DNA from: Tepidicaulis sp002389665
GTDB taxonomy: Bacteria; Pseudomonadota; Alphaproteobacteria; Parvibaculales; Parvibaculaceae
Assembly (NCBI RefSeq): GCF_965222285.1
Contig: NZ_OZ244942.1
Span: 868,001-932,000, forward strand
DNA: 64,000 bases
Reading direction: 5' to 3'
Position 1 is the first letter of the stretch, and every line of letters starts with the position of its first letter. A program made the position numbers and the translations under genes. Below the pieces are notes generated by a model that was given only the letters and a program-made list of their open reading frames with translations, ran no database searches and was not told where the DNA came from. This document shows positions 50,504-59,204 of the stretch, one piece after another.

Positions 50504-51559
50504 ATGGCACGGATGCTGGAAAGCTGGCGGCATGGCCTGTCCCAGACGGCGCGGATCGGCTGGTACGCTGCCCATTATCTGGCGGTGAACCGGATGCGCG
50601 GGCCGCTGACACCGCCCGGCGAAGCGCCTTTCAAACCGCAAGGCGCTTTTCCGAAATGGCAGGGGATGCTCGGCGAAATCCGCAAGCTGATCGAGAAGGA
50701 TGCCGCCCATGTGGCGCGCGGGACTTACCGCGCTGCTGATCCGCTTTTGCCGCTCGGTGAAGCGCTCGAAAAATCCCGCCGTTTCTTCGCCGATATGCCG
50801 GGACTCGATGAGCGCCGCCTGTCGCGCGGCCATAGCGAGGTGCGCGAGAAACTGCGGGGCGAGCCCGGTGCGCGTGCCTATCCGCGCTATTATCTGCAAA
50901 ACTTCCACTATCAGACCGATGGCTGGCTTTCCGAAGACAGTGCCCGGATTTACGACACGCAGGTCGAAATTCTTTTCTCCGGTACCGCCGATATGATGCG
51001 CCGCCAGGCGCTGGTGCCCATTGCCCGGTGGATGGAAGGAAGAGACCAGCGCGAGGTCTCTTTCCTCGATTTGGCCGCGGGCACGGGCCGTTTCTTGCGC
51101 GATCTGAAAGCAAGCTGGCCGCGCCTTTCCGTCCTAGCGCTCGATCTCTCGCATGCTTATCTGGGAGAAGCCCGGCGTAATGTGAAGCGCTGGCGCGGCG
51201 TGCAGCCAGTGCAGGGATTGGCCGAGAGACTGCCGCTGGCCGATGCAAGCCTCGATATCGTCAGTTCCATCTATCTCTTTCATGAACTGCCGCCCAAAAT
51301 CAGACGCGCGGTGATCGGCGAGGTAGCGCGGGTTTTGAAACCCGGCGGGCTTTTCGTGCTCACGGATTCGCTGCAGCAGGGCGACAGGGAGGATTATGAT
51401 GGGCTGCTGGAGTTTTTCCCCGTCGGCTTTCACGAGCCTTATTTCACGTCTTTCCTCAAGGAAGATTTTAGTGCGCTCTGCGCGGCGCACGGCCTCAAAC
51501 TTGTGAGCACCGAGACGGCATTCTTAAGCAAGGTCATGGCTTTTGAAAAAGAGGCTTAA
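50504..51559 (+). CDS. Class I SAM-dependent methyltransferase with N-terminal helical extension
   Basis: A 351-aa protein. Residues about 1-170 are helical and not recognised. The SAM site SFLDLAAGTGRFLRDLKASW is near residue 185, followed by VLALDLSHAYLGEARRN and DIVSSIYLFHELPPKIRRAVIGEVARVLKPGG, typical of a UbiE/Methyltransf_11 fold. The C-terminus resembles lipid or quinone methyltransferases. It follows the RlmD-type gene by 20 bp. Substrate unknown. Confidence 0.85.
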   Translation: MARMLESWRHGLSQTARIGWYAAHYLAVNRMRGPLTPPGEAPFKPQGAFPKWQGMLGEIRKLIEKDAAHVARGTYRAADPLLPLGEALEKSRRFFADMPGLDERRLSRGHSEVREKLRGEPGARAYPRYYLQNFHYQTDGWLSEDSARIYDTQVEILFSGTADMMRRQALVPIARWMEGRDQREVSFLDLAAGTGRFLRDLKASWPRLSVLALDLSHAYLGEARRNVKRWRGVQPVQGLAERLPLADASLDIVSSIYLFHELPPKIRRAVIGEVARVLKPGGLFVLTDSLQQGDREDYDGLLEFFPVGFHEPYFTSFLKEDFSALCAAHGLKLVSTETAFLSKVMAFEKEA

Positions 51560-52083
51560 GCGCGGCCGGCCTTGCGTGCCTCGGCAATCCGGGCGCGGAT
51601 GACATCGCCGAGCTGTTCCGGTGAGACGGCGAGCGGTTCAAGCTTCACCGTCAACTCCCCTTCCGATACCGGCTTCCATACCGAATACATATAACGCCGC
51701 CAGCTTTCAGGCTCACGCTCGCGCACCACTGCCTTTTCGATGGGCGCGTGCAGAATGAGATAAAGCTCGGCATTGCGGATATTGCGCACGGCCTTGTTAT
51801 AGATGCGGATACCGGCAATCTTGCTCCAGGGCAGAAGGCCGAGCCCTTCGATGTAGAACCCTTCAGGCGAGACCTGCAGCGGCGGATGGCGGCGGAAGGT
51901 GAGGGGCGCGTAGTAATAGGCAACGCCGAATGCAGCAATCGCGGCAAGCAGCAGAATGCCGTCGAAGCGCGTCACCGCCAGGGAGAGCAAAAAGAGGCCG
52001 AGCAGGCTGCCGCCATAGACCATCATTTCGCCGTTGCCGCTTTCATAGCGAATGGGAATGATTGTGCCGCTATCGTTTTTCAA
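51556..52083 (-). CDS. Membrane protein with PH-like cytoplasmic domain, function unknown
   Basis: A 175-aa protein with two adjacent transmembrane helices near the N-terminus (about 20-60: YGGSLLGLFLLSLAV and ILLLAAIAAFGVAYYY). A C-terminal beta-rich domain follows (VSPEGFYIEGLGLLPWSKIAGIRIY), typical of DUF/YcxB-like PH-domain membrane proteins. Its stop overlaps the end of the convergent methyltransferase gene by 4 bp. Function unknown. Confidence 0.8.
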   Translation of the reverse strand: MKNDSGTIIPIRYESGNGEMMVYGGSLLGLFLLSLAVTRFDGILLLAAIAAFGVAYYYAPLTFRRHPPLQVSPEGFYIEGLGLLPWSKIAGIRIYNKAVRNIRNAELYLILHAPIEKAVVREREPESWRRYMYSVWKPVSEGELTVKLEPLAVSPEQLGDVIRARIAEARKAGRA

Positions 52084-52291
52084 AGCCGGTCCCGCCTCGC
52101 GTCGTGCTTCCCTCGAATACGCACCTTAAGCATATACGCAAAGCCCGTGCCGGTCGGCGCTTTTTGCAAAAGGGAGGAAGCGGGGCTTTCGAGAGGAAAG
52201 CGCCGGAAAAACGACCGGATTTTCAGCACGAAAGGCAAAGGCTGCACAGATATGCGGCAACAAGCCTATAAGCAGCGCGCAAAGGAAAGGC
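52084..52291. other. Intergenic region between PH-like protein gene and aroC
   Basis: No convincing gene, terminator or palindrome. Both flanking genes are on the minus strand: aroC ends at 52292 and the PH-like gene starts at 52083. Short open frames here have no ribosome binding site support. Confidence 0.4.
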
Positions 52292-53383
52292 TCAGAGCCC
52301 GCCCGTCTGGCCCCGGTGGCGCAGCAAATGATCGGCAAGGACGCAAGCCATCATCGCCTCGCCCACAGGCACAGCGCGAATACCGACGCAAGGATCATGG
52401 CGGCCTTTGGTGCGCACATCCACCTCTTCGCCCTTGCGCGTGACGGAGCGGCGCGGGGTAAGGATGGAGGAGGTGGGTTTCACCGCAAAGCGGGCAATAA
52501 CGTCCTGTCCCGTCGAAATACCGCCCAGAATGCCGCCGGCATGGTTCGTCAGGAAAGCGGGTTTGCCGTTCTCCATGCGCATTTCATCGGCATTTTCTTC
52601 ACCGCTAAGGGAAGCGGCTTCAAAGCCGTTGCCGATCTCCACACCTTTGACCGCATTGATGCTCATGAAGGCTGCCGCAATATCGGTATCGAGCTTGGCG
52701 TAGATGGGCGCGCCCAGCCCGGCAGGCACACCTTCGGCCACCACCTCGATCACCGCGCCGCAGGAAGAACCTGCCTTGCGCACCTCATCGAGATAGCTTT
52801 CCCAAAGTTCGGCGGCCTTGGCATCCGGGCTCCAGAAATCGTTGCGGGCGGTTTCGTCCCAGTCCCAATTGGCGCGGTCGATTTTGTGCGGGCCGACCTG
52901 CACCAGCGCGCCGCGCACTTTAATGCCGCCGATCACCTTGCGGGCGATGGCGCCGGCTGCCACGCGCGCCGCCGTCTCGCGGGCGGATTGGCGCCCGCCG
53001 CCGCGATAGTCGCGAATGCCGTATTTGGCTTCATAGGTGTAATCGGCATGACCGGGCCTATAGCGGTCTTTGATCTCGCCGTAATCTTTCGAGCGCTGAT
53101 CGGTATTTTCGATGATCAGCGAAATCGGCGTGCCGGTCGTTACCTGCTCGCCCGTTTCCGGGTCTTCGAAAACGCCGGAAAGAATGCGCACCTGGTCCGC
53201 CTCGCGGCGCTGGGTCGTGTGGCGCGACTGGCCGGGGCGGCGCTTGTCGAGAAAGGGCTGGATATCGGCTTCGGTCAGCGGAATGCGCGGCGGCACGCCG
53301 TCAATGACGCAGCCAAGTGCCGGCCCGTGGCTTTCGCCCCAGGTCGTCACGCGGAAAAGATGGCCGTATGTGTTATGCGACAT
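52292..53383 (-). CDS. aroC: Chorismate synthase
   Basis: A 363-aa FMN-dependent lyase that converts EPSP to chorismate, the end of the shikimate pathway. Signature segments: WGESHGPALGCVIDGVPP, RRPGQSRHTTQRREADQV, IEFSL-region equivalents around RAAGGGRQSARETAARVAAG and the C-terminal KGRHDPCVGIRAVPVGEAM. Length is normal. It lies 103 bp downstream of fabI, so it is probably part of a J-domain/fabI/aroC transcription unit. Confidence 0.97.
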   Translation of the reverse strand: MSHNTYGHLFRVTTWGESHGPALGCVIDGVPPRIPLTEADIQPFLDKRRPGQSRHTTQRREADQVRILSGVFEDPETGEQVTTGTPISLIIENTDQRSKDYGEIKDRYRPGHADYTYEAKYGIRDYRGGGRQSARETAARVAAGAIARKVIGGIKVRGALVQVGPHKIDRANWDWDETARNDFWSPDAKAAELWESYLDEVRKAGSSCGAVIEVVAEGVPAGLGAPIYAKLDTDIAAAFMSINAVKGVEIGNGFEAASLSGEENADEMRMENGKPAFLTNHAGGILGGISTGQDVIARFAVKPTSSILTPRRSVTRKGEEVDVRTKGRHDPCVGIRAVPVGEAMMACVLADHLLRHRGQTGGL

Positions 53384-53486
53384 TAACCCGCTCCGGATTG
53401 CGGCGGCCCCGCGCCCCGCGCCATGCCTGAGGTTCTATCCCCGCGCGCAGAACCCGTCAAATCGCGGCTTTCGGGGCAGGCGGCCT

Positions 53487-54299
53487 TTAAACGATGCTCA
53501 TGTCCGGGGCGTCTTCCGCCTTCATGCCCACGACGTGATAACCCGCATCCACATGATGCACTTCGCCGGTCACGCCCGTGCCGAGGTCGGAGAGGAGATA
53601 GAGCGAGGTCTTGCCGACCTCTTCGATGGTCACGCCGCGCTTCAGGGGCGAGTTCAATTCGTTCCATTTCAGGATATAGCGGAAATCGCCGATGCCGGAT
53701 GCCGCCAGCGTCTTGATTGGCCCGGCGGAGACGGCATTGATGCGGATATTGTTCCTGCCGAGATCGACGGCGAGGTAGCGCACGGAAGCTTCCAGCGCCG
53801 ATTTCGCCACGCCCATGACGTTGTAATGGGGAATGACTTTTTCCGCGCCGTAATAGGTCAGCGTGATAATTGAGCCGCCCTCCGTCATCAGCTTTTCCGC
53901 GCGCTGGGAGACGGCGACAAGCGAATGGCAGGACACCGCCATGGCAGTGGTGAACTGTTCGAGCGAGGTATCGACATAGCGCCCGGTCAGCGCTTCCTTG
54001 GGCGCATAGGCGACCGCATGAACGAGAAAGTCGATGGAGCCCCAGGCTTTCTCGATCTCGCCGAAGGCGGCATCCATGCTGGCCGGGTCCGTCACATCGC
54101 ACGGCATGACGAGATTGGAGCCCACTTCGGCGGCCAGCGGCTCAATGCGCTTTTTCAGCGCCTCGCCCTGATAGGTGAAGGCCAGCTCGGCGCCTGCATC
54201 GGCGCAGGCCTTGGCGATTCCCCAGGCGATCGACCGGTTGTTGGCGACACCCATTACGAGGCCGCGTTTGCCCGCCATCAATTGCCCGGTTCCGCTCAT
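53487..54299 (-). CDS. fabI: Enoyl-ACP reductase (NADH), FabI
   Basis: A 270-aa reductase completing fatty acid elongation cycles. It has GVANNRSIAWGIAKACADAG at the nucleotide site, the active-site Tyr-x6-Lys in YYGAEKVIPHYNVMGVAKSA, and FDVT-like DVTDPASMDAAF. The family is sensitive to triclosan through the Tyr and the flexible loop. It lies upstream of aroC and downstream of a J-domain gene on the same strand. Confidence 0.96.
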   Translation of the reverse strand: MSGTGQLMAGKRGLVMGVANNRSIAWGIAKACADAGAELAFTYQGEALKKRIEPLAAEVGSNLVMPCDVTDPASMDAAFGEIEKAWGSIDFLVHAVAYAPKEALTGRYVDTSLEQFTTAMAVSCHSLVAVSQRAEKLMTEGGSIITLTYYGAEKVIPHYNVMGVAKSALEASVRYLAVDLGRNNIRINAVSAGPIKTLAASGIGDFRYILKWNELNSPLKRGVTIEEVGKTSLYLLSDLGTGVTGEVHHVDAGYHVVGMKAEDAPDMSIV

Positions 54300-54469
54300 G
54301 ATTCTGTCCTTGGATAGCTGCTCACTCGGCGAGCGCGCCGCGCGTTCACCTTTCGGGCGGGCATCCTACACAAAAGACGGGGGTGGTCTAGGGAAAAGCT
54401 ACGCGCAAATCGGCGGAAAAGTGGGATAAATCAGGGTATTAGCAGTTTGCAGCGCAGCATGGCGGCACT

Positions 54470-55690
54470 TCAAGCGTTTTCCCTGCCGCCTTTTCCTTGC
54501 GCCCATCCGGCGATGAAGCTTTTCAGCGCCGGGTCGATTTCATCGGGCAGCACGATCTGCAAGGTGGCGAAATGATCGCCCGCTTTGCCGCCGCCCGCGG
54601 GGCGGATACCCTGACCCTGAAGGCGCAGCCGCCGCCCGCTGGAAGAGCCCGGCGGCACCGTGACGGCGACGGAGCCATGCAGCGTTTTCACGCGGATTTT
54701 CGCGCCCAGAATGGCCTCTGCAAGACCGATGGGCACATTGGCGGAAATATCGAGCCCCTCCCGCTCGAAATCCTCATGCGGCTCGATCGTGACGGTGATC
54801 AGCGCATCGCCCCGCGTGCTGCCGAAGCGGCCGGGTTCGCCCTGGCCGCGCAGGCGGATCTGCTGGCCTTCGGAAAGCCCGGCGGGAATTTTGACATCCA
54901 GCACCTTGCCGCTGGCCAGTTTCACCCGTTTCGTCGCGCCGAGTGCGGCATCGGTGAAGGAAACGGTGAGCGTGTAATCCTCATCTTCCCCGCTTGCCCC
55001 GCCCACGGCCTGTTTGCCGGCGCGGCGCAGGCCGGAAAAGAACCCGGCAAAGGCCGAGGCGCTTTCCCCTTCCGGTTTGGCGCGGCTGACGGTTTCGGGT
55101 TCTTCTGTGCGGGCGCGCCCGGCGGTTTTCTCAGCACCTCTTTGGGCGCCTTCGCGGGCCCGGTTCAATTCGTCCTGAAAATCGCTCTTGCGGCTTTGAG
55201 CAGTGTGTGCGCGCTCGCGGGTTTGAGTTTGGGCGCGTTCCTGCTTCGGTGCGTCCCGGCGGGGCGCTTCCTGTTTGGGGCGGGCTTTTGCATCCGCACC
55301 GCCGGAAGCGGACTGAGAACCGGCGGCGGTCTTGTCCTCTTTGGCGTCCTGATAGGATTTGCGCTGGCGGAACCCGGCGCGGCTGTCGCCTTCCTTTTGC
55401 GCGCCTGCAAAAGGGCCGCTGCGCCCATTGGGCTGGGCTCTGCCGGGCTGCGGGCGCGGCCGGTCCATGCCCAGGGGCTCGGGCTTCGGCGCGCTCATCT
55501 GCTGATAGGCGTTGGTGACTTCCTTGAACCGGGCCTCGGCAATCGTATCGCCGCTGTTGAAATCGGGATGATAAAGCTTGGCCAAGCGCCGGTAGGCGGC
55601 CTTGATCTGATCTTTCGAGGCATTCCGGGGGACGCCGAGGATTTCATGGGGCTGACGCAACGCCGCTGATCCCGCGCATATGGTTAACAA
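54470..55690 (-). CDS. J-domain co-chaperone, CbpA/DnaJ-like without zinc fingers
   Basis: A 406-aa type II J-protein. The J domain (about 13-70) has the HPD motif in LAKLYHPDFNSGD. A long charged low-complexity linker (about 70-215) follows. Two beta substrate-binding domains (about 215-390) contain VKLASGKVLDVKIPAGLSEG and ISANVPIGLAEAILGAKIRV. There is no Cys-rich zinc-finger region, unlike DnaJ. The open frame begins with TTG at 55690; a second TTG ten codons later, directly before the J domain, is a competing start and neither has a strong ribosome binding site. It is upstream of fabI. Confidence 0.88.
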   Translation of the reverse strand: MLTICAGSAALRQPHEILGVPRNASKDQIKAAYRRLAKLYHPDFNSGDTIAEARFKEVTNAYQQMSAPKPEPLGMDRPRPQPGRAQPNGRSGPFAGAQKEGDSRAGFRQRKSYQDAKEDKTAAGSQSASGGADAKARPKQEAPRRDAPKQERAQTQTRERAHTAQSRKSDFQDELNRAREGAQRGAEKTAGRARTEEPETVSRAKPEGESASAFAGFFSGLRRAGKQAVGGASGEDEDYTLTVSFTDAALGATKRVKLASGKVLDVKIPAGLSEGQQIRLRGQGEPGRFGSTRGDALITVTIEPHEDFEREGLDISANVPIGLAEAILGAKIRVKTLHGSVAVTVPPGSSSGRRLRLQGQGIRPAGGGKAGDHFATLQIVLPDEIDPALKSFIAGWAQGKGGRENA

Positions 55691-55782
55691 TCTCTTCTCA
55701 AATCATAAAGGCGCTTGGATACCAAAAGGTTAAAGCCTGCATCACGGGCGCGTCAGCCGCACGAAACGGGGAGTTGGCCGCC

Positions 55783-56421
55783 TTAAGAGGCGTTCGAGGG
55801 CGCGCGGACCTCATCGAGGCGGGTGTCGAGCCCGATGCGCGCGCGGGCCTTTTCATGACCCAGAAAGGCGGCAAGGCGCATCAGCCTGTCGGCTTTTGCC
55901 GGGTCCTTGCCGGTCCCGTCTCCGGCTTCGGTTAGAAGGGCGAGCTGGTAAAGCGCTTCCGGGTAGCCGTCCTGCGCGGCCTGCATGAAATAGTCGGCGG
56001 CATCTTCCGTGTCCCGCTCGATGCCCTCGGCCCCTAAAAGCAAGGTCCCGGCATTGAGCGCGGCGGCGTTCAGCCCCGCATCGGCAGCGCGCTCATAAAA
56101 ATAAAGCGCGCGGGGCAGATCGCGCGCCGTGCCCCGCCCGAGGCGCAGCAAATGGCCGACATTGCGCTGGGCGGCCAGATCGCCGAGCTTGGCAAGCGGC
56201 AGCCAGATCTCATAGGCACGCGCATAATCGCCCGCATCATAGGCGGCAACCCCTGCCTGAAAGGCCTTGATGCGTTCCTCCTCCGGCAAGACTTGTTCGC
56301 CGGGCGCAATGGCCTGAGGGTTCGCAAAAGCGGGCAGGGCAGGCAGATACGCCAGCGCAGCGCTTAAGAGAGCGGCGCGGATAAACGGTGCGCGGGCCAA
56401 TGAAAGCGGCTTATGCAGCAT
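55783..56421 (-). CDS. Exported SEL1-like tetratricopeptide repeat protein
   Basis: A 212-aa protein. Residues about 1-33 form a signal peptide (LHKPLSLARAPFIRAALLSAALAYLPALPAFA). SEL1/TPR repeats follow: AYDAGDYARAYEIWLPLAKLGD, AQRNVGHLLRLGRGTARDLPRAL, YFYERAADAGLNAAALNAG, DYFMQAAQDGYPEALYQLA. These repeats usually bind proteins. The ATG at 56421 has GGGGGAT upstream; the longer frame to 56478 would precede the signal peptide. It is divergent from pdxH. Confidence 0.87.
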   Translation of the reverse strand: MLHKPLSLARAPFIRAALLSAALAYLPALPAFANPQAIAPGEQVLPEEERIKAFQAGVAAYDAGDYARAYEIWLPLAKLGDLAAQRNVGHLLRLGRGTARDLPRALYFYERAADAGLNAAALNAGTLLLGAEGIERDTEDAADYFMQAAQDGYPEALYQLALLTEAGDGTGKDPAKADRLMRLAAFLGHEKARARIGLDTRLDEVRAPSNAS

Positions 56422-56592
56422 TGATCCCCCAAGAAGCGCCTGCCGTGCCGCCTTGATATGGATTAAAGATCGGGGCATTGGTGGGACAAGCGCTCATCCA
56501 GCCTATATAAAACGCAGACCCGGCGATTGGCCAGCGGAACCGGCCAGTAAGATCAGCCAGCGGAACCAGTCAAGGGACAGGACGTAAGGACG

Positions 56593-57231
56593 ATGACGGC
56601 AAAGACGGAAAATTCAGACAGCGCCAAGACCGATGAGGATATTTTCGCCTCCGGCAATCCTTTCGCGCTGTTCCGCGACTGGCTGGAGCTGGCCGGTGAA
56701 AAAGAGCCGAACGACCCCAACGCCATGGCCCTGGCAACTGCGGATGAAGACGGGCTGCCGGATGTGCGCATGGTGCTCTTGAAGGGGTTCGATGAGGCGG
56801 GCTTCGTTTTCTACACGAACCTAGAAAGCGACAAGGGCCGCGAGCTTGCCGCCAACGCCAAGGCCGCGCTCTGTTTCCATTGGAAAAGCCTGCGCCGCCA
56901 GGTGCGTGTGCGCGGCCAGGTGGAGCGGGTGAGCGATGCGGAAGCCGATGCCTATTTCGCTACGCGTGCCAAGGACAGCCAGATCGGCGCTTGGGCTTCG
57001 CGCCAGTCCCGCCCGCTCGAAAGCCGGTTTGCGCTGGAAAAGGAAGTGGCGAAATACGCCGCCAAATATGCGCTGAAAGAAGTGGAGCGCCCGCCATACT
57101 GGTCCGGTTTCCGCATCGTGCCTGAGCGTATCGAGTTTTGGCGCGACCGGCCGTTCCGCCTGCATGACCGCCTCGTTTTCCTGCGCGAGGGGCCGCATGG
57201 GCACTGGCGCACCGAGCGTCTCTTCCCGTAA
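56593..57231 (+). CDS. pdxH: Pyridoxamine 5'-phosphate oxidase
   Basis: A 212-aa FMN oxidase forming pyridoxal phosphate. Canonical segments are NAMALATADEDGLPDVRMVLLKGFD, FYTNLESDKGRELAAN, LRRQVRVRGQVERV, ASRQSRPL and PPYWSGFRIVPERIEFW, with a C-terminal HDRLVFLREG. It is the typical PdxH, unlike the PNPOx-like protein at 16986-17624. Its ATG has AGGGACAGGA upstream. Two direct repeats of GCCAGCGGAACC occur just upstream. Confidence 0.95.
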   Translation: MTAKTENSDSAKTDEDIFASGNPFALFRDWLELAGEKEPNDPNAMALATADEDGLPDVRMVLLKGFDEAGFVFYTNLESDKGRELAANAKAALCFHWKSLRRQVRVRGQVERVSDAEADAYFATRAKDSQIGAWASRQSRPLESRFALEKEVAKYAAKYALKEVERPPYWSGFRIVPERIEFWRDRPFRLHDRLVFLREGPHGHWRTERLFP

Positions 57232-57240
57232 GTTGCCTGC

Positions 57241-58170
57241 ATGAACGCACCCCAAAACCCTGCTGCCGGGAGCCAAATCGCTGGCCCCCTTTTGATGAAG
57301 CGGGCAACTTATGCTGCCGTGGCCGTCGCGTTGACGCTTGTTCTGATGAAGGCGGGCGCCTTCTGGCTGACGGGCTCCGTGGCCATGCTCGGCACACTGC
57401 TCGATTCCCTGCTCGATGGCACGGCCTCTCTGGTCAATCTCTTTGCCGTGCGTTTCGCGTTGGAACCGGCGGACCGCGATCACCGTTTCGGCCACGGCAA
57501 GGCCGAAGCGCTGGCCGGGCTCGGCCAGTCGGTCTTCATCTTCATTTCCGCCGGCTACATCACCTATGAATCCGCGAGCCGGCTCATTACCCCCGAGCCG
57601 CTGTCGCGCTCGCTTATCGGCATCGTTGTAACGGTTCTCGCCATCGCGCTGACGCTCGCGCTCGTTGCCTATCAGCGCAAAGTGGTGCGGGAGACGAACT
57701 CCCTCGCCATCGAAGCGGACTCGATCCACTATCGCGGCGACTTGCTGATGAATCTCTCGGTGATCGCCGCGCTTCTGCTTTCCGGTGTTTTCGGGCTGGC
57801 CTGGGCGGACCCCATTTTCGGCTTCGTCATTGCCGGGTTTATCGCCTGGAGCGCCCTGCAGATCGTGCGCAATGCGGGCGACCAGCTTATGGACAAAGAG
57901 ATGTCCGAAGAGGACCGCGACCGGATCAAGCAGGTCGTGGCCGCTCACGAGGAAGCCGTCGGCATGCACGATCTGCGTACCCGCATGTCCGGGGCCAATC
58001 TCTTCATCCAGTTTCATCTGGAGCTCGACGGCTCGCTCAGCCTGATGAAAGCGCACCGCATTACCGACGATATCGAGAAGGAAATCGAGGCGCTTTTTCC
58101 CGGCTCCGAAGTGCTCATTCACCAGGACCCGGCAGGGCTGGAACGGGTGCCGAAGCTCCTGCGGACGTGA
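57241..58170 (+). CDS. Cation diffusion facilitator (FieF/CzcD-type) transporter
   Basis: A 309-aa CDF metal/proton antiporter with six transmembrane helices and a C-terminal cytoplasmic domain. Metal-site motifs: LLDSLLDG in helix 2 (DxxxD) and HYRGDLL in helix 5 (HxxxD). DHRFGHGKAEALAGLGQS is the typical cytoplasmic loop. The C-terminal domain (about 210-300) has the usual AHEEAVGMHDLRTRMSG and VLIHQDPAG. It exports Zn, Fe or similar cations. It starts 9 bp after pdxH, so the genes are likely co-transcribed. Confidence 0.93.
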   Translation: MNAPQNPAAGSQIAGPLLMKRATYAAVAVALTLVLMKAGAFWLTGSVAMLGTLLDSLLDGTASLVNLFAVRFALEPADRDHRFGHGKAEALAGLGQSVFIFISAGYITYESASRLITPEPLSRSLIGIVVTVLAIALTLALVAYQRKVVRETNSLAIEADSIHYRGDLLMNLSVIAALLLSGVFGLAWADPIFGFVIAGFIAWSALQIVRNAGDQLMDKEMSEEDRDRIKQVVAAHEEAVGMHDLRTRMSGANLFIQFHLELDGSLSLMKAHRITDDIEKEIEALFPGSEVLIHQDPAGLERVPKLLRT

Positions 58171-58237
58171 AGCGGCGTGAATTCTCCCATCCCTTCTTTG
58201 CCATTGTGATTGGCTGAAAGGCGGATAGACTGCGCCC

Positions 58238-58993
58238 ATGACACAGATCCCGAACAATGAGCGCAAGACCCTGATCCTGACCGGCGCGAGCCGCGGGATC
58301 GGCCATGCCACCGTGAAGCGCTTTTCAAGCGCAGGCTGGCGGGTGATCACCTGTTCGCGCCATCCTTTTCCGGAAAATTGCCCCTGGGATGCGGGGCCCG
58401 AGGATCATATTCAGGTGGATCTGGCGGACCCGGAAAATACCGCCGAGGCGGTGGCCGAAATGCGCGAGCGGCTGAAAGACCAGGGCAGCCGCCTGAACGC
58501 GCTTGTTAATAACGCGGCCATCTCGCCGAAGGGCGAGGGCGGCTCGCGGCTCGGCATTCTGGAAACCGAAGACAGCGCCTGGCGGCAGGTCTTTCAGGTG
58601 AATTTCATGGCCCCGGTCATGCTTGCCCGCGGCCTTGTGGAAGAGCTGAAAGCCGCGCAAGGCTCCATCGTCAATGTGACCTCGATCGCCGGTACCCGTG
58701 TGCATCCCTTCGCAGGCTCTGCCTATGCGACCTCCAAGGCGGCGCTTGCCGCGCTGACACGGGAAATGGCCTCCGATCTCGGCCCGCTCGGCATCCGAGT
58801 CAACGCCATCGCGCCGGGGGAAATCGACACGGCGATCCTTTCGCCCGGCACCGACAAGATCGTGGCGGAAATTCCGCTGCGGCGCTTGGGGCTGCCGGAA
58901 GAAGTGGCGAAGACCGTTTATTATCTGTGTACGGAACAGTCGTCCTACGTGACGGGCTCTGAAATCCACATTAATGGCGGCCAGCACGTCTGA
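58238..58993 (+). CDS. SDR-family oxidoreductase
   Basis: A 251-aa classical SDR with TGASRGIGHATV at the cofactor site (about 13-24), LVNNAAISP, the catalytic YATSKAALAALTREM and the C-terminal EVAKTVYYLCTEQSSYVTGSEIHINGG. It resembles sugar or 3-oxoacyl reductases. Substrate unknown. It starts 67 bp after the CDF gene and is followed by a repeat-rich intergenic region. Confidence 0.92.
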   Translation: MTQIPNNERKTLILTGASRGIGHATVKRFSSAGWRVITCSRHPFPENCPWDAGPEDHIQVDLADPENTAEAVAEMRERLKDQGSRLNALVNNAAISPKGEGGSRLGILETEDSAWRQVFQVNFMAPVMLARGLVEELKAAQGSIVNVTSIAGTRVHPFAGSAYATSKAALAALTREMASDLGPLGIRVNAIAPGEIDTAILSPGTDKIVAEIPLRRLGLPEEVAKTVYYLCTEQSSYVTGSEIHINGGQHV

Positions 58994-59013
58994 GACTGTG
59001 CGTGTGGCATGGA

Positions 59014-59033
59014 CCCCGGCTCGGAGGCCGGGG
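59014..59033. repeat. Short GC-rich palindrome beside the REP-like element
   Basis: Arm CCCCGGC (59014-59020), spacer TCGGAG, arm GCCGGGG (59027-59033). It shares the GACCCCGG...CCGGGGTGAC style of the neighbouring elements and may belong to the same repeat family or terminate the upstream SDR gene. Confidence 0.5.
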
Positions 59034-59084
59034 TGACGCGCGGTGGTTGATGGTACGCAGTGCCTTGCCCTTTTCCCATTCATT

Positions 59085-59176
59085 GTCATGCCCCGCTTTA
59101 TGCGGGGCATCCACGGGTGGCACATCTGGGTGCTGTGCGGGATGCCGTGGATGGCCCGGACAAGCCGGGCCATGAC
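59085..59176. repeat. Cloverleaf-like REP doublet
   Basis: Two hairpins in opposite orientation. The left is ATGCCCCGC/GCGGGGCAT (59088-59110) and the right is ATGGCCCGG/CCGGGCCAT (59151-59173). The outer ends GTCATG and CATGAC (59085-59090, 59171-59176) pair. CATCCACGG (59108-59116) pairs with CCGTGGATG (59145-59153). The alternative folds give a four-way junction. The layout is like BIME/REP elements mobilised by RAYT transposases; none is in the window. Confidence 0.7.
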
Positions 59177-59204
59177 ACTGAGGGGGGTGACGAGGCTGTG
59201 AACC

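Larger units (their letters stand above)
58994..59204. other. Repeat-bearing intergenic region
   Basis: No gene. It contains a palindrome CCCCGGC/GCCGGGG (59014-59033) and the larger doublet element at 59085-59176, so most of the region consists of palindromic repeats between convergent genes. Confidence 0.6.
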
